64,000 bases of DNA, from contig NZ_JAODNM010000023.1 in the NCBI RefSeq assembly GCF_025464955.1, positions 124,001-188,000 of the forward strand. Direction: 5' to 3'. Below are positions 60,863 to 64,000 of the stretch, piece by piece (the stretch's first letter is position 1; the number at the start of each line of letters is the position of its first letter). The notes below the pieces were generated by a model, which made no database searches, was not told the origin of the DNA, and saw only the letters and a program-made list of their open reading frames with translations. This DNA is from Amycolatopsis sp. (GTDB taxonomy: Bacteria > Actinomycetota > Actinomycetes > Mycobacteriales > Pseudonocardiaceae). The translations under genes were made by a program, and so were the position numbers.

Positions 60863-63800
60863 ATGCTGCTCGTTGATCTTCTGGGTGCACCGCACGCGAC
60901 GATCAACGGACGTGCGCTGGAGCTGGGGCCGCCCCGGCAGCGGGCGCTGTTCGCGCAGGTGTCGATTCGACGTAACCAAGTGGTCTCGCGGACCGAGCTG
61001 ATCGACGGTATCTGGGGAGAACAGGCGCCGAACAGCGTTCGCGGCAGTATCCACACCTACGTCTCCCAGCTGCGGCAGGCATTGGCCGGAGGCCACAAGG
61101 TAGCCGCGAAGGAATCGGCGCTACTCAGCGTCGGATCCGGCTACCGGCTGCGGTTGGAACCGGCGAACATCGACAGCTGGCGGTTCGAGAACGCGTTCCG
61201 TCAGGCGACCGAGTTGTTGGCCGCCGGTGATGTCGACGGAGCGATTGGTCGCTGGGACGAGGGCCTCGGTTTGTGGCAGGGCGAACCCCTCGCGGGAGTA
61301 CCGGGTCCGTTCGCCGAGAACGAGCGAGCGCACCTGCGGGAGCTGCGGCTGTCGGCCATCGAGGACAGGGCTGAGGCGCTGCTCAGGCTCGGCGTGGAAT
61401 TCACTGTCGTCGACCTCGCGGCGGACGTGGTGGAAAACCCGCTGCGGGAACGGTTGCGCGCACTGCACATGGTCGCGCTGTACCGCGGCGGACGCCAGGC
61501 CGCCGCACTGGAGCAACACGAGCAACTCCGCCGGATGCTGGCCGACGAACTGGGCGTCGACCCCGGGACCGAGGTACAAGAGGTCTACCAGCGGATCCTG
61601 ATCAACGATCCGGCACTGGCCGGCCCAGCGGCGCGCCGCGTCGCCCGGGCAGCCGAACACGTGCCGCGGCCGGCGAGCGACCGCAGTCCGTACCCGGGGC
61701 TGCTGTCCTTTTCCGTCGGCAACGCGCAGTACTTCTTCGGCCGCGAGCAGCTGACCACCACGCTGGTGGACCGGCTTGGTGATCCGGAGGAGGGCGGTGG
61801 CCCGATCGCCGTGGTCGGTGCATCCGGTTCGGGCAAGTCCTCGCTGCTGCGCGCCGGCCTGGCACCGGCGATCGACGGCATGGACCTGGCGACGCCGCGT
61901 CGATGGTCGTGGTCGCTGATCACGCCCGGCAACAAGCCGCTCGAAACACTCGCCGCGGCGTTGGCGCAGGCGACCGGCCGTCCGCAGGCGGAGATCCTCG
62001 CCCACCTCCAGCACCAGCCAGACGAGCTGGCGCAAGCCCTCGACAACCGGCGCGACGAGCGGCTCGTCATCGTGGTCGACCAGTTCGAAGAGCTGTTCAC
62101 GTTGTGTGAGCAGGAAAGTGAGCGCCGCGCGTTCGTGCGGGCCTTGAGCGCCGTGAGCACGCCGACCGACGACACGCCGGTCCCACCGGTCTCGGTGGTC
62201 CTCGCGCTCCGCGCCGACTTCTACGGGCACTGTGCCCACTACCCCGAACTCGTGGCCTCGCTGGAACGCGCGCTGGTGGTCGGCCCGATGACCGGCGCGT
62301 CGCTGCGAGAGGCCATCGAACGGCCGGCGGAGTTGGCCGGACTCGAACTGGAACCCGGCTTGGCCGAGCTGTTGCTGCGCGACCTGGGCGCCGAAGAGGA
62401 CACCGGCGGCCCGCTTCCGCTGTTGGCACATGCCCTGCTGGCGATTTGGCAGGACCGTGAGGGCAATCAGCTGACTCTGCGGGCGTACGCCGAAGTCGGC
62501 GGTGTCCACAAGGCCATTGCTACCACCGCCGACACGACCTACGCCCGCTTCGACCCGTTCGGCCGCGAAATGGTGCGCCGGATGTTGCTGCGCATGGTCC
62601 ACGTCGGCGAGGGTGTGGAGGTCACCCGCAGGCGTGTGGACCGGATCGGCCTGATCGACGGAGCCGGCGACCCCGAGACCGCCGTCGCGGTGCTGGATGC
62701 GCTGGCTCGCGCCCGGCTGGTCGTGCTGGACGAGAACACCGCCGAGATCAGTCATGAGGCGTTGCTGCGCTCATGGCCGAGGCTGCGCCAGTGGATCGCG
62801 GACGACAGTGAGGGACTGCGGCTGCACCAGCAGTTGACCCAGGACGCGCGGGCATGGCAGCAGGACGGCAAGGACGAGTCCGCGCTGTACCGGGGCACGC
62901 GACTGGCCATTGCGAAGAACTGGGCCGATGCCCTGCCGGACGATCGCACGATGGCCCCGGTCGAGCGCGAACTGCTGACGGCGAGCGTGGCGCGGGAGGA
63001 CCGCGAACGACAGACCACCGTGCGCCGCACCAAACGGCTGCGCCAACTCGTCGCCGGATTGACCGTGCTGCTGCTGGTCGCCGTCACGTCGACGGTGGTG
63101 GCGCTGGTCGAGCGGAGCACGGCGTTGCGAGAACGGGCCGACGCCACCTCACGCCAGGTCGCGTTACGGGCGGACTCGATCCTCGCCGCCGATCCGGCGC
63201 TGGCGGCGCAGCTCAGCCTTGCCGCGTATCGACTCTCGCCGACCACGCAGGCCCGCGGCAGCCTGCTCACGACCTCCGGCGTGCCGGCGGCGACCAGGCT
63301 GCTTGGGCACACCGGCGGCGTGGCCGCGGTGGCGTTCGACGGCGACGGAACGCTCCTTGCGAGCGCCGGCAAGGACAAGACCGTCCGGCTGTGGGATGGC
63401 AAGACGCACTCCGAGTTGGCCACCGTGCCCACTGCGGGCGCCGCGTTCGGGGTGGCGCTGAGCAAGGACGGCCGGCTGATGGCGGCCGGTATCACCGACG
63501 GCACCGTGCTGCTGTGGGACGTGCACGATCCACGGCACCCGACCCAGCTGGCCACTGGGCGTGGGCACACCGACAGCGTGGTGGCGGTGGCGTTCAGCCC
63601 GGACGGACGGCTGCTGGCCAGTGCCGGTGCAGACAAGACCGTCCGGCTGTGGCACGTCGACTCCCACCAGCTGAGCTCGCCCATCGTGCTCGCGGGCCAT
63701 GAGCAAGCTGTCACCTCGGTGGCGTTCAGCCCGGACGGCAAGCTGATCGCGAGTGGCAGCTACGACAACACCGTCCGCCTTTGGAACGCCACCGACGGGA

Positions 63801-64000
63801 CTCCTGCCGGGGTGCTCACCGGGCACACCCGGGCGGTGACGGCGGTGGCGTTCAGCCCGGTCGGTCATTTGCTCGCGAGCGCCAGTTACGACGAGACCGT
63901 TCGGTTGTGGGACACCACGAGCCACGCGCCGGTCACGACGTTGGCCGGCGCCACCAGCTTCCTGGAGGCAGTGGCGTTCAGCCCTGACGGGCACACCATC
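60863..64000 (+). CDS. BTAD-STAND NTPase-WD40 regulatory protein (partial)
   Basis: The first 1046 codons are visible; the gene runs off the right edge. Domains in order: an AfsR/SARP-type DNA-binding winged helix (about 1-95), a BTAD helical domain (about 97-250), and a STAND-type NTPase with Walker A GASGSGKSS at about 319-327 and Walker B VIVVDQFEELF near 402. A transmembrane helix follows at about 730-750, then WD40 repeats from about 811 (LLASAGKDKTVRLWDGK and later copies). Such proteins act as membrane-linked signal-sensing regulators. The target genes are unknown; the operon just upstream is a possibility. Confidence 0.9.
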   Translation, partial: MLLVDLLGAPHATINGRALELGPPRQRALFAQVSIRRNQVVSRTELIDGIWGEQAPNSVRGSIHTYVSQLRQALAGGHKVAAKESALLSVGSGYRLRLEPANIDSWRFENAFRQATELLAAGDVDGAIGRWDEGLGLWQGEPLAGVPGPFAENERAHLRELRLSAIEDRAEALLRLGVEFTVVDLAADVVENPLRERLRALHMVALYRGGRQAAALEQHEQLRRMLADELGVDPGTEVQEVYQRILINDPALAGPAARRVARAAEHVPRPASDRSPYPGLLSFSVGNAQYFFGREQLTTTLVDRLGDPEEGGGPIAVVGASGSGKSSLLRAGLAPAIDGMDLATPRRWSWSLITPGNKPLETLAAALAQATGRPQAEILAHLQHQPDELAQALDNRRDERLVIVVDQFEELFTLCEQESERRAFVRALSAVSTPTDDTPVPPVSVVLALRADFYGHCAHYPELVASLERALVVGPMTGASLREAIERPAELAGLELEPGLAELLLRDLGAEEDTGGPLPLLAHALLAIWQDREGNQLTLRAYAEVGGVHKAIATTADTTYARFDPFGREMVRRMLLRMVHVGEGVEVTRRRVDRIGLIDGAGDPETAVAVLDALARARLVVLDENTAEISHEALLRSWPRLRQWIADDSEGLRLHQQLTQDARAWQQDGKDESALYRGTRLAIAKNWADALPDDRTMAPVERELLTASVAREDRERQTTVRRTKRLRQLVAGLTVLLLVAVTSTVVALVERSTALRERADATSRQVALRADSILAADPALAAQLSLAAYRLSPTTQARGSLLTTSGVPAATRLLGHTGGVAAVAFDGDGTLLASAGKDKTVRLWDGKTHSELATVPTAGAAFGVALSKDGRLMAAGITDGTVLLWDVHDPRHPTQLATGRGHTDSVVAVAFSPDGRLLASAGADKTVRLWHVDSHQLSSPIVLAGHEQAVTSVAFSPDGKLIASGSYDNTVRLWNATDGTPAGVLTGHTRAVTAVAFSPVGHLLASASYDETVRLWDTTSHAPVTTLAGATSFLEAVAFSPDGHTI

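Noticed and set aside
63297..64000. Tandem DNA repeat array
   Set aside because: The repeated GTGGCGTTCAGCCC-like units are codons of WD40 repeats in one protein, not a non-coding repeat.

Overview
The window is high-GC DNA with GTG/TTG starts, many 1-8 base gene overlaps, Mce transporters, BTAD regulators and DUF2637 proteins. This points to a mycelial actinomycete of the Pseudonocardiales, Amycolatopsis-like. That assignment is from gene content only; no rRNA or tRNA gene was seen.

Region 1 (1-17.4 kb) is a lipid or sterol uptake locus. A regulator fragment faces an operon of an ECF sigma factor, a small membrane protein, two YrbE/MlaE permeases, an Mkl-type ATPase, six Mce proteins, an MMPL transporter, a parvulin-type isomerase, a 70-residue membrane protein and an acyl-CoA ligase. 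Region 2 (17.4-26.8 kb) looks like the matching catabolic arm: an alpha-methylacyl-CoA racemase and a membrane protein on the minus strand. On the plus strand come an SCP2 protein, alcohol and aldehyde dehydrogenases, a cytochrome P450 with its ferredoxin and ferredoxin reductase, a broken ABC ATPase and an HSDL2-like dehydrogenase. Together they could import a branched hydrophobic compound, oxidise it at the chain end and activate it to a CoA ester. Both operon heads carry a short G5-N-C5 palindrome.

Region 3 (26.8-32.5 kb) is a decayed accessory island. It has a DUF2637 protein, a helix-turn-helix protein at the left end, a frameshifted remnant of a related gene at the right end, and broken toxin-like and small membrane proteins between them.

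Region 4 (32.5-40 kb) is a compact set of opposed small operons: a GTP cyclohydrolase II paralogue, an inositol-monophosphatase-like enzyme, a PTPS-like protein, a glycosyltransferase, a methyltransferase, a flippase-like membrane protein, a creatininase-family hydrolase, an MDR dehydrogenase, a CDP-alcohol phosphatidyltransferase and a DoxX protein. Key residues suggest the cyclohydrolase stops at the formylated pyrimidine and that the creatininase homologue removes the formyl group. The locus would then make an unknown, possibly lipid-linked, pyrimidine or pterin compound.

Region 5 (40.8-54.3 kb) encodes a full trans-4-hydroxy-L-proline degradation route: epimerase, three-part D-hydroxyproline dehydrogenase, DapA-like deaminase and semialdehyde dehydrogenase. 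An amino-acid ABC transporter, an IclR regulator and several oxidoreductases of unclear role accompany them. Region 6 (54.4-60.8 kb) is a five-gene overlapping operon: class III aminotransferase, NAD-kinase-like protein, a divergent two-subunit GcvP-type PLP enzyme and a lambda-crystallin-type hydroxyacid dehydrogenase. No glycine-cleavage T, H or L gene is present. Region 7 (60.86 kb to the right edge) is the start of a BTAD-STAND-WD40 regulator with an apparently leaderless promoter.

Regions 4 and 6 are the best candidates for undescribed systems.
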